Assembly: GCA_014360205.1 (NCBI GenBank)
Contig: JACIXZ010000007.1
Span: forward strand, 47,599 to 111,598
DNA length: 64,000 nucleotides
Reading direction: 5' to 3'
Source of the DNA: Tissierellales bacterium
GTDB taxonomy: Bacteria; Bacillota; Clostridia; Tissierellales; Tissierellaceae
Below are positions 8,632 to 16,712 of the stretch, one piece after another. The notes under the pieces are model-generated. The model was not told the DNA's origin. It saw nothing but the letters and a program-made list of their open reading frames with translations, and made no database searches. Made by a program: the position numbers and the translations under genes. Position 1 is the stretch's first letter. Each line of letters opens with the position of its first letter.

Positions 8632-8678
8632 TTGACATTAAATACCTGGTCTTATAGATATATTAACACATTATCTAT
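8632..8678 (+). promoter_or_regulatory. Candidate upstream promoter with overlapping inverted repeat
   Basis: TTGACA (8632-8637), a 17-base spacer and TAGATA (8655-8660). The -10 region overlaps an inverted repeat ATAGATA (8654-8660) / TATCTAT (8672-8678) separated by 11 bases, a plausible repressor site. It lies about 140 bp upstream of the DUF819 gene. Confidence 0.45.
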
Positions 8679-8737
8679 CAAAATTTTATAAATAAAATTA
8701 ATAAAATAAATTTAATATATAAAAAAAATTTAATATA

Positions 8738-8766
8738 TTGAATATTTTTAAACTTTTGTATATAAT
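8738..8766 (+). promoter_or_regulatory. Sigma-A promoter of the DUF819-dipeptidase operon
   Basis: TTGAAT (8738-8743), 17-base spacer, TATAAT (8761-8766). It places the transcription start about 20 bases before the AAGGAGG site of the DUF819 gene, which is a good fit for a short leader. Confidence 0.7.
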
Positions 8767-8796
8767 GTTGGTAAATAAATAAAAGGAGGTATTTTT

Positions 8797-10008
8797 ATGG
8801 GAACCATCATAAATGCAGACAATACTTGGGCTTTATGGGCAATTCTGGTGACTATAGCAGCTGTCAGTATTTATTTAGAACAAAATTACAAATGGGCTAG
8901 CAAAGTTACAGGAGCAATAATTGGGCTATTAATAGCTATGATACTGGCAAATTTTAATGTAATACCAACATCTGCGACAACTTATGATATAATCTGGGAT
9001 TATATAGTACCTTTGGCAATTCCATTACTGTTATTTAATGCAAATATTAAAAAGATATGGAAAGAAAGTGGTAGAATATTAGCTATATTTCTATTGACCT
9101 CAATTGGAACCCTTCTAGGAGTTCTTATTTCATATTTATTACTTAAAAGCCAAATTCCAGATCTGTATAAGATGGCTGCAATTATGACAGGCTCTTATAT
9201 AGGAGGAGGCGTAAATTTTGCTGCTATGGCTGAAGCATTTAAGACTGATCCAGAATGGATATCAGCATTGGTAGTAGCTGATAATTTGTTAATGGCATTG
9301 TATTTTTTTGTTTTACTTGCAATTCCTTCAATTTCTTTCTTTAGAAATAAATATAATCACCCTCATATTGATGAAGTAGAATCAGGAATTACGGTTGAAG
9401 ATGGGGAAACATTATCAGCAAAGTACTGGGGAAGAAAAGAGATTTCTTTAAAAGACATCGCATTTGCCATGTCATTATCATTTTTAATTGTGTGGATATC
9501 TACAGATTTATCTCGATATTTAGCTAATATTATTCCTACTGGGAACTTTTTTTTAAATTTAATAAATGGACTTTTTGGGAACAGATACTTATTAATAACT
9601 ACTTTCACAACGTTATTAGCAACCTATTTGCCGAATTTTATGTCGAACATAAAAGGGGCTGAAGAAATAGGAACTTTCTTAATATATATCTTTTTAGTTG
9701 TAATAGGTGTCCCTGCATCAATTAAACTTATTATTACTAGATCCCCTCTTTTATTAGTATTTACTGGTATTATAGTTTTAGTAAATATGATTATTTCTTT
9801 AACACTTGGAAAAATATTCAAGTTTAATCTTGAAGAAATTTTATTAGCTTCAAATGCTAATATCGGAGGACCGACAACTGCTGCGGCTATGGCTATTGCA
9901 AAAGGATGGAATAAACTTGTTGGACCGATTATACTTGCTGGTGTATTTGGATATATCATAGGAAATTATTTTGGAATATTAATGGGTAATATTTTACAAT
10001 ATTTTTAG
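8797..10008 (+). CDS. DUF819 family integral membrane protein
   Basis: A 403-residue protein with about ten membrane helices, matching the DUF819 (YjcL-like) family: WALWAILVTIAAVSIYLEQ at the N terminus, a GSYIGGGVNFAAMAEAF segment in the middle, and the glycine-rich NANIGGPTTAAAMA motif near the end, which mirrors the first half as an inverted-repeat transporter would. Substrate is unknown. It is followed 17 bp later by an M19 dipeptidase gene on the same strand, which suggests an amino acid, dipeptide or related compound as cargo (inference). AAGGAGG precedes ATG 8797. Confidence 0.85.
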   Translation: MGTIINADNTWALWAILVTIAAVSIYLEQNYKWASKVTGAIIGLLIAMILANFNVIPTSATTYDIIWDYIVPLAIPLLLFNANIKKIWKESGRILAIFLLTSIGTLLGVLISYLLLKSQIPDLYKMAAIMTGSYIGGGVNFAAMAEAFKTDPEWISALVVADNLLMALYFFVLLAIPSISFFRNKYNHPHIDEVESGITVEDGETLSAKYWGRKEISLKDIAFAMSLSFLIVWISTDLSRYLANIIPTGNFFLNLINGLFGNRYLLITTFTTLLATYLPNFMSNIKGAEEIGTFLIYIFLVVIGVPASIKLIITRSPLLLVFTGIIVLVNMIISLTLGKIFKFNLEEILLASNANIGGPTTAAAMAIAKGWNKLVGPIILAGVFGYIIGNYFGILMGNILQYF

Positions 10009-10025
10009 GAAAGGGTGGAATTGCA

Positions 10026-11003
10026 TTGATATTTGATATGCATGGAGATATCTGGACTGATGTAACTGTAAAAAGAATGAATGGTAGTAAAAACATAATA
10101 AAGACTAATCATCTAGATAGATTTAAAAAGGGGAATATGCTTGGCGGAATATTTGTTGTTTGGATTGATCCTCCTCACGATAAAAGACCTTTTGATAGAT
10201 TGATTGAAAATTTAATAGAAATATCAAAGGAGATATTAGACAGTGATGATGTTATTTACATTGTTAAAGAAAAAGAAGATTTGGCAAAAGCGATAAATGA
10301 AAATAAATTAGCTGTTGTCATGGGATTAGAGGGTTTAAGTTCAATTGATAAAAATATAGAGTTGATTTACCCATTATATGAATTTGGTTTTAGACATGCT
10401 AGTTTAACATGGAATGAAGAAAATAATTTAGCGACAGGTATAGATGGTGATGTATCAAGGGGGATTACAAATAAGGGGAAAGATGTAATCAAAATCATGG
10501 AAGATCTTAATATGATAATTGATGTATCACACGCTAATGAAAAGACATTTTGGGATATTGTAAATTGCACAAAAGGGCCAATAATTGCATCACATTCTAA
10601 TGCGAAGGCGATATGTAACCATAAAAGAAATTTATCTGATGAACAGATTAAAGCTATTGGAGATAAAAAAGGCTTAATTGGAGTAAATTCTTTTCACAAA
10701 TTTGTTCATCATGATAAAGAAAGACAAAATATTTTAACTTTAGCTGATCATATAGAACATATTGCTTATTTAATCGGAATTGATCACGTGGCATTTGGGT
10801 TTGATTTTTTTGATTATCTAAGTAGTGAATCAACTTCATCTTTTTCTGCTAATGATAGCAATGCAATTCCTGATATGAAAGATATTTCGCAAGTTTATAA
10901 ATTGATTGATGTGTTGCTGGAGAGAGGATTTAGCAATGAAGAAATTGATAAAATTAGTTACATGAATTTTATGCGATATTTTACAGAATTTAGAGATGCT
11001 TAA
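10026..11003 (+). CDS. Membrane-dipeptidase family (M19) peptidase
   Basis: 325 residues of the renal-dipeptidase-like zinc amidohydrolase family. The metal site pieces are visible: HGD in the N-terminal DMHGDIW, the bridging Glu in VMGLEGLSS, the DVSHANEKTFWDI His, and IASHSNAKAI. No signal peptide is present, so despite the family name the enzyme is probably cytosolic. The TTG at 10026 is used, 8 bases after GGGTGG. It pairs with the DUF819 gene and may hydrolyse an imported dipeptide or D-amino-acid compound. Confidence 0.88.
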   Translation: MIFDMHGDIWTDVTVKRMNGSKNIIKTNHLDRFKKGNMLGGIFVVWIDPPHDKRPFDRLIENLIEISKEILDSDDVIYIVKEKEDLAKAINENKLAVVMGLEGLSSIDKNIELIYPLYEFGFRHASLTWNEENNLATGIDGDVSRGITNKGKDVIKIMEDLNMIIDVSHANEKTFWDIVNCTKGPIIASHSNAKAICNHKRNLSDEQIKAIGDKKGLIGVNSFHKFVHHDKERQNILTLADHIEHIAYLIGIDHVAFGFDFFDYLSSESTSSFSANDSNAIPDMKDISQVYKLIDVLLERGFSNEEIDKISYMNFMRYFTEFRDA

Positions 11004-11030
11004 TAACAAATATATAGAATATTGTGGGTA

Positions 11031-11061
11031 ATTGGGATATAATTAAATATTATATCCCAAT
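11031..11061 (+). terminator. Perfect 13-bp hairpin after the M19 gene
   Basis: ATTGGGATATAAT (11031-11043), a 5-base loop and the exact complement (11049-11061). It is followed by ATTTCTG rather than a clean T run, so it may be a weak terminator or an operator/leader hairpin just before the Shine-Dalgarno site of the ferritin-like gene. Confidence 0.5.
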
Positions 11062-11081
11062 ATTTCTGTGGGGGTGATATT

Positions 11082-11969
11082 GTGAAAGATTTAGATTTCC
11101 TCGAAGCCGTAAAAAGAATGCAAGCAGATGAACTTATGGAGAGAGAAGTATATTTAAGACTTCTAAAAAACATAAACAATGAAAATGATAAAAATATTCT
11201 AAAGAAAATAGCTGATGAGGAATCAGGACATTATGAAATTTGGAAAAACTATACTAAAACAGATGTCAAACCTAACATGCTAAAAGTTAGATGGTATGTG
11301 TTTTTAGGTAGATTATTAGGATACACATTCACTGCTAAGATAATGGAAAAAAAATTAAATGAATTTAATCAGACAATTACTGAAGAATTCAAAGCTGAAC
11401 TAACTCATAAAATACCAGATATCGACATAATTTTAAAAGAAGAAGATGAACATGAAATGGAGCTACTAAGCATGATAGACGAGGAACGCTTTCAATATGT
11501 TGGCTCAATTGTTTTAGGCTTAAATGATGCTCTAGTTGAGTTTACTGGAAGTCTTGCTGGTTGGACTTTTGCTATGCAAAGCAATAGACTTGTGTTATTA
11601 GCAGGGATTATAGCGGGTATATCTGCAACACTTTCTATGGCATCTTCGGAATATTTGTCTACGAAAAACGAAGGTGGAAGAGATGCTTTAAAATCAGCAA
11701 TTTATACTGGATTTGCTTATTTAATTACCGTTTTGTTGCTTTTGGTACCATATGCTATATTACCGGATAAAAGCTATAGTATAGCTTTGCTGATCATGAT
11801 AGGATTAGTAGTTGCTATTATTGCTGCATTTAATTATTATATTTCTATTGCTAAAGATTTATCATTTAGAAACAAATTTAAAGAAATGGCTTCAGTGAGC
11901 TTGGGAGTTGCTGCAGTATCCTTTCTAATAGGTCTTTTAGTTAAACAATTTTTAGGTATTGATATATAA
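11082..11969 (+). CDS. Ferritin-like domain fused to VIT1/CCC1 membrane domain
   Basis: 295 residues in two parts. Residues 1-140 form a rubrerythrin/ferritin-like four-helix domain with iron-ligand motifs LMEREVYL, ADEESGHYEIW and KEEDEHEMELL. Residues 145-293 form a VIT1/CCC1 domain with about five membrane helices, beginning GSIVLGLNDALVEFTGSLAG, as in iron/manganese transporters. This is the layout of membrane-bound ferritins (MbfA type), which export or sequester Fe(II). GTG 11082 follows GGGGGTGAT. Metal specificity is inferred from the family. Confidence 0.82.
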   Translation: MKDLDFLEAVKRMQADELMEREVYLRLLKNINNENDKNILKKIADEESGHYEIWKNYTKTDVKPNMLKVRWYVFLGRLLGYTFTAKIMEKKLNEFNQTITEEFKAELTHKIPDIDIILKEEDEHEMELLSMIDEERFQYVGSIVLGLNDALVEFTGSLAGWTFAMQSNRLVLLAGIIAGISATLSMASSEYLSTKNEGGRDALKSAIYTGFAYLITVLLLLVPYAILPDKSYSIALLIMIGLVVAIIAAFNYYISIAKDLSFRNKFKEMASVSLGVAAVSFLIGLLVKQFLGIDI

Positions 11970-11993
11970 GTAATATTTGGATGGTGACAAACT

Positions 11994-14078
11994 ATGAATA
12001 AACTTACTCGAAAATTTTATATATACGCGCTCATTATGGCATTGTTTGTCACCATTTTGAGTATTTTTGTATATAATTATTTAACGAATATTATCGAAAA
12101 TCAAATACAATCAAGAGCTATTTTTGAAACTGAAAGTAAAATAAAGCTTATAGAATCTAATTTTAAAGTTCATGAGCAAGTAGTGGTAGATATAGAGTCT
12201 TTTATTAAGATTGAACCAACTAAAGAAGAAATTTTAAAATATTTAGAGATAGTTATGAAAGAGAGGGAACAATTCACTGCTGTTTACATAGGCACTGTAG
12301 ACGGCGAATTGTTAGCAGGAGAAGACTGGGAAATACCAGCAGATTATATAGTAAAAGAAAGACCATGGTATGTTAAAGCTGTGGAAGAAAATCAGTTGGT
12401 TTATACTGAAGTATATCCTGATGCATATTTAAACACTTGGACTATAACTATAGCAAAGCCTTTTTATGATAGTTCTGGAGAACTAAAAGGAGTAATAGCT
12501 AGTGATATAGATTTAAATAAAATTTCGCAAATTTTGAATCCAATTAATGGAGAAAAAGAGGGGATAACTTTTCTTGTTGATTCTAAGGGGATGATAATTG
12601 GTCACGAATATTATAATGTAGATGTTACAGATGAAAGTATAGAAAAGATGACTATATACAATATACTTCCTGAATTCAATCCTAACAATAACTTCTATAT
12701 AGAAAGAACTATTTTCGAAGAAAGAGATGGATTTTTATCATATTATTACATCAAATCTTTAAATATGTTTTTAGTAAATTTTGTGCCTGTAGCAGATACT
12801 TTAAAAGTTGGACAGCAGTTAATTTATACATTTGTTATTTTTGTTATAAGTCTTATATTTGTTATTTTATTCTTTTTTGTATTCGAAAGAAGAAATATCA
12901 TTTATCCTGTTGAAAAACTAGTTGATGATATATTAAAAATTCCAATGGGGATAAATACAGATTATAAAATAAGTGAAAAAGATGATCTGCTTTTTGAAGT
13001 TAAAAAAACAATTAATGAATTATTAATAAATAAAAATGAATTGTTAAAGCAGATGGAAATTGCCCAAGAGGAAACTAATAAGATTGCCTTAACAACTGAA
13101 GCAATGCTTGCTATAAACAGAGCTGCAAATACAAATAAGGATATAAGTGAAATTTATGAACTCATACTAGAACAATCTTTAAGAGCTATTAAACATGCCA
13201 AATTAGGGAGTGTTATGGTAAAAGAGGATAATATGTTAAGAGTTGTAGCGCATAGAGGATATCGTACTAGTGAAATTAAAGAATTTTCCTTACCAATAGA
13301 AGAAACATTTATCTATAGAGCTACAGATGGGAAATTAGACTCGGTTGCAATTATAAAAGATGTATCAGATTATGAAATATTTGTTCCTTTAGATACTACA
13401 GAAGGTGAATTTTATATAAAGTCTTCGATAATAGCACCATTATATGTAAAAAATGTATTTTATGGCTGTATAAATTTAGATGCAGTTTATGAAAATGCAT
13501 TTGATGAAAATGATTTAAAGTTAATGGAATTTATTCAAACTAACACTGAAATTGCTATAAACAACTACATCATAAATCATGCTAATTTTTATTTAGCAAC
13601 ACATGATGCATTAACAGGTGTATATAATAGAAGTTACTTCAGCCAATTATTCGAAAGCTTTAAAGAAAGGGCTTTGAGATATAATGAAATTTTTCATTTA
13701 GTTATGTTTGATTTAAATAACCTAAAATATATAAATGATAATTTTGGGCATATTGCAGGTGATGAAGCTATAAAGACATTTGCTAAAAGGTTATCTGTTA
13801 TTATAAGGAAAAGCGATGTGTTTGCTAGATATGCAGGAGATGAATTTGTAGCAATTTTTCTAAATACTGATTATGATAATCTCAAAGAAAGATTAAATGA
13901 GTTACTAAGGAATATGGAACAGAATCCAATCATCGTAGATAAAGGGTCTGTAATAGTATCCTTTAGTTATGGTATTTCAACATTTAAAGAAGATTCAGTG
14001 GAATTTGAAGGATTAATTAAGATTGCTGATAGAAGAATGTATGAAATGAAGAATGCGAACCGTAAAAAAAAGGAATAA
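11994..14078 (+). CDS. Membrane diguanylate cyclase: dCache-GAF-GGDEF
   Basis: 694 residues. An N-terminal helix (10-30) and a second helix (about 275-297) flank an extracellular Cache-type sensor with the diagnostic KERPWYVKAVEEN and VIASDIDL. Then come a linker coiled segment, a GAF domain (about 375-515) and a GGDEF domain (about 525-690). The active site is AGDEF at 614-618, acceptable for activity, with LTGVYNRSYF at the domain start. An RxxD inhibitory site (RKSD) lies 5 residues before it. It should make cyclic di-GMP in response to a small ligand. The next gene starts 5 bases after its stop. Confidence 0.92.
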   Translation: MNKLTRKFYIYALIMALFVTILSIFVYNYLTNIIENQIQSRAIFETESKIKLIESNFKVHEQVVVDIESFIKIEPTKEEILKYLEIVMKEREQFTAVYIGTVDGELLAGEDWEIPADYIVKERPWYVKAVEENQLVYTEVYPDAYLNTWTITIAKPFYDSSGELKGVIASDIDLNKISQILNPINGEKEGITFLVDSKGMIIGHEYYNVDVTDESIEKMTIYNILPEFNPNNNFYIERTIFEERDGFLSYYYIKSLNMFLVNFVPVADTLKVGQQLIYTFVIFVISLIFVILFFFVFERRNIIYPVEKLVDDILKIPMGINTDYKISEKDDLLFEVKKTINELLINKNELLKQMEIAQEETNKIALTTEAMLAINRAANTNKDISEIYELILEQSLRAIKHAKLGSVMVKEDNMLRVVAHRGYRTSEIKEFSLPIEETFIYRATDGKLDSVAIIKDVSDYEIFVPLDTTEGEFYIKSSIIAPLYVKNVFYGCINLDAVYENAFDENDLKLMEFIQTNTEIAINNYIINHANFYLATHDALTGVYNRSYFSQLFESFKERALRYNEIFHLVMFDLNNLKYINDNFGHIAGDEAIKTFAKRLSVIIRKSDVFARYAGDEFVAIFLNTDYDNLKERLNELLRNMEQNPIIVDKGSVIVSFSYGISTFKEDSVEFEGLIKIADRRMYEMKNANRKKKE

Positions 14079-14082
14079 ATGT

Positions 14083-15141
14083 ATGAAAAAGAATTCAAAC
14101 AAAGTAAACAAAGCTATTATTTATGCAATTTTAGCTGCTATATTGTATGGAGTAAGCACGCCATTTTCTAAAATAATACTAACTGAGATTTCACCAACTT
14201 TTTTGTCGGCACTTTTATATTTGGGTGCAGGATTTGGAATGTTAATAGTTAAAATATTAACATTAAATATAAAATTTCAAAGTGAAGCAAAGTTAGATAA
14301 AAAAGATCTACCTTATGTAATTGCTATGATAGCATTAGATATCTTAGCGCCAATATTGCTTATGGTTGGACTTGTGAGAGCTAATCCATCTACTGTGTCA
14401 TTATTAAATAATTTCGAAATAGTTGCTACAGCGATTATAGCTTTAATATTATTTGGTGAGCAAATAGGAGGAAAAATGTGGCTGGCAATAGGATTAATTA
14501 CTCTATCTTCTATGATACTTTCGCTGGAAAATATTGAGGAAATCAAATTTTCTATTGGAGCAGTATATGTATTGCTCGCAACTATTTCGTGGGGATTTGA
14601 AAATAATTTTACTAGAAAACTTTCAGTAAAAAATCCGATAGATATAGTTATTTTAAAAGGTATAGGATCAGGGTTTGGAGCGTTACTTATAGCTAATTAT
14701 TTACAATCCATTAATTTAAATTATATTTATATAATTTCAGCATTATCGTTGGGATTTATGGCATATGGACTTAGCATATTTATGTATATAAAAGCTCAGA
14801 GGGATTTAGGAGCAGCTAGGACTAGTGCTTACTATGCTGTTGCACCGTTCATAGGAGTAATTTTTTCTTGGCTATTATTTGATGAACTCATTAATGTAAG
14901 ATTTATTGTTGCTCTAATTATAATGATAATAGGAGTGTATTTTAATATATCTGAAAATCATGAGCATGAGCATATACATAATAAAATGGTTCATGAGCAC
15001 TCACATAGGCACGATGACTTACATCATAATCATTTTCATGATTATGATGTAGTCGGAAGCCATTCACATGTACATGAACATGAAAATTTAGTACATTCTC
15101 ACTCGCATACTCCAGATATTCATCATAAGCATACCCACTAA
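14083..15141 (+). CDS. EamA/DMT-family transporter with histidine-rich tail
   Basis: 352 residues: ten membrane helices in two EamA repeats (first begins AIIYAILAAILYGVSTPFSK), then a C-terminal tail of about 60 residues rich in His with HEHEH, HEHSHRHDD, HSHVHEHE and HSHSH runs. EamA proteins are drug/metabolite exporters; His-rich cytosolic tails are typical of zinc, nickel or cobalt handling proteins, so metal transport or metal gating is possible. ATG 14083 follows AAAAGG. The stop overlaps the converging amylase stop by 4 bases. Substrate unproven. Confidence 0.83.
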   Translation: MKKNSNKVNKAIIYAILAAILYGVSTPFSKIILTEISPTFLSALLYLGAGFGMLIVKILTLNIKFQSEAKLDKKDLPYVIAMIALDILAPILLMVGLVRANPSTVSLLNNFEIVATAIIALILFGEQIGGKMWLAIGLITLSSMILSLENIEEIKFSIGAVYVLLATISWGFENNFTRKLSVKNPIDIVILKGIGSGFGALLIANYLQSINLNYIYIISALSLGFMAYGLSIFMYIKAQRDLGAARTSAYYAVAPFIGVIFSWLLFDELINVRFIVALIIMIIGVYFNISENHEHEHIHNKMVHEHSHRHDDLHHNHFHDYDVVGSHSHVHEHENLVHSHSHTPDIHHKHTH

Positions 15142-16571
15142 AATTTTTCTGTAGAGAGTATAATTATCTCCAAAGGATTTAGATTTAAAGATAAATTATC
15201 ATTTGCAACTTTAATTTTTTCATTGCTTTCAAAAATAAATAAATTCTTTAATCCACCTTCAATATTTAAATTCAATTCTTTATTTTTATTTTTTAAATTC
15301 ATGACAATTATTATGCTATCATTTCCATCAATGTATTGATAAGATAAAGTTTCATTATCTGTTTCTAACAATATAAATTCTCCATCAGTTATGATTTTAT
15401 TTTTTCTCAATGACGATAAGAATTTAAAGTACTCTAAATGAGTTGAGTTTCCAACATTTTCCCATTCCATATAAAATCGGTTTAGAGGGTCATCTTTTCC
15501 TTCCATGGCTATTTCTGTGCCATAGTAAATAACTGGTATTTGAGGATATGTCATGATAAAAGTTAATGCTTGTTTGTAATATTCTTCTGCATAGTTTCTA
15601 TGCTTTGATATAAACCGTGGATTATCATGATTATCAATGAATATTGCATTTTTAGGATTATTTAAAACATCTAAATCGGCTTTAATTGCATTTTTTAGTT
15701 TGTTTGAATTTCCATATTCATTAAATGTAGAAGTTATAGCTTTATATAGTGGATAGTTAGTGAAACCTGTTATCCCAGTGTCTTCGTATTGTTTAATGTA
15801 ATATATGTTTTCTGACCATACTTCTCCTAAAAAGTAAAAATCAGGATATTTTTCAAGAATATTTGAAGTGAATTTAGACCAAAACTCTTTGGGGACATGT
15901 TTTACAGTATCCAGTCTATATCCGTCTATTCCGGTCTCATCTATCCACCACAGTGAATTTTCCAAGAAGAAATCTACTACATCCGGATTGTCAAAGTTTA
16001 AATCAGGTAAACCCATAAGCCATCCTTTTTCTACCTCAGATTGATCGTTCCAATTAAAAATTTCTTTATTTTCGTTAAACCAATCTTTATAATTTTCATC
16101 ATCTAGCCATGGGGAGTCATATCCTACATGGTTTACTACATAATCAAGGATGACTTTTATATCTCTTTTATGAGCTTCTTCTACAAGTAGCTTTAGATCA
16201 TCCATAGTGCCAAGGTGTGGATCAACTTTATAGAAATCATTAATCCAGTAACCGTGATATCCATCTTTACCATTTTCCATCACAGGAGTTAACCATATAG
16301 CTGTTGCTCCTAGAGATTCTATGTAATCTAATTTTTCAATAACACCTTTTAAGTCCCCACCATGTCTTTTTTTCAAATCGTTTTTGTCTACATCAAAATT
16401 ATTAGTTTCATCAGCATCATAGAATCTATCCGTCATTATAAAATAAATCAGATCATTTTTTGTAAATTCTTTAGATGTTGGCATCGAAGATTCTTCTTTT
16501 GATATACCGCTTGAACATCCAGATAAAACTATGGCTAATGTTGTTAATAAAATAATAAATCTCACTTTCAT
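15138..16571 (-). CDS. Alpha-amylase family (GH13) lipoprotein
   Basis: A 477-residue secreted glucanase. It has a lipoprotein signal peptide with lipobox LSGC (Cys near residue 19) and the four GH13 regions: DYVVNHVG (I), GYRLDTVKH with the nucleophile Asp (II), FLGEVW with the acid Glu (III) and FIDNHDNPR (IV). The C-terminal beta domain is short. It would hydrolyse starch or maltodextrins at the cell surface. ATG 16571 follows GGGAGG; the longer frame from 16598 lacks a ribosome site. It is divergent from the alkaline phosphatase gene. Confidence 0.9.
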   Translation of the reverse strand: MKVRFIILLTTLAIVLSGCSSGISKEESSMPTSKEFTKNDLIYFIMTDRFYDADETNNFDVDKNDLKKRHGGDLKGVIEKLDYIESLGATAIWLTPVMENGKDGYHGYWINDFYKVDPHLGTMDDLKLLVEEAHKRDIKVILDYVVNHVGYDSPWLDDENYKDWFNENKEIFNWNDQSEVEKGWLMGLPDLNFDNPDVVDFFLENSLWWIDETGIDGYRLDTVKHVPKEFWSKFTSNILEKYPDFYFLGEVWSENIYYIKQYEDTGITGFTNYPLYKAITSTFNEYGNSNKLKNAIKADLDVLNNPKNAIFIDNHDNPRFISKHRNYAEEYYKQALTFIMTYPQIPVIYYGTEIAMEGKDDPLNRFYMEWENVGNSTHLEYFKFLSSLRKNKIITDGEFILLETDNETLSYQYIDGNDSIIIVMNLKNKNKELNLNIEGGLKNLFIFESNEKIKVANDNLSLNLNPLEIIILSTEKF

Positions 16572-16600
16572 AAAAAACCTCCCAAAGTAGTATTGCATAT

Positions 16601-16606
16601 ATTATA
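16601..16606 (-). promoter_or_regulatory. Extended -10 of the amylase promoter
   Basis: On the minus strand TGCTATAAT gives an extended -10 (TGnTATAAT) about 30 bases upstream of the amylase start. No good -35 is seen 17 bases further upstream, as is common for extended -10 promoters. Confidence 0.45.
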
Positions 16607-16712
16607 GCAAATTTAACTATAGTTAGAAAGTTTATACTAAGTTAACGTATTTATCATTTATTTTTAATAGTTGAATGATAAACTTAAAACAAAACTAAAA
16701 GGAGATGAGTAT

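Noticed and set aside
15138..15141. Overlapping convergent stops of EamA transporter and amylase as a sign of frameshift
   Set aside because: Both proteins have complete family-like ends; convergent stop overlap is common in compact genomes.
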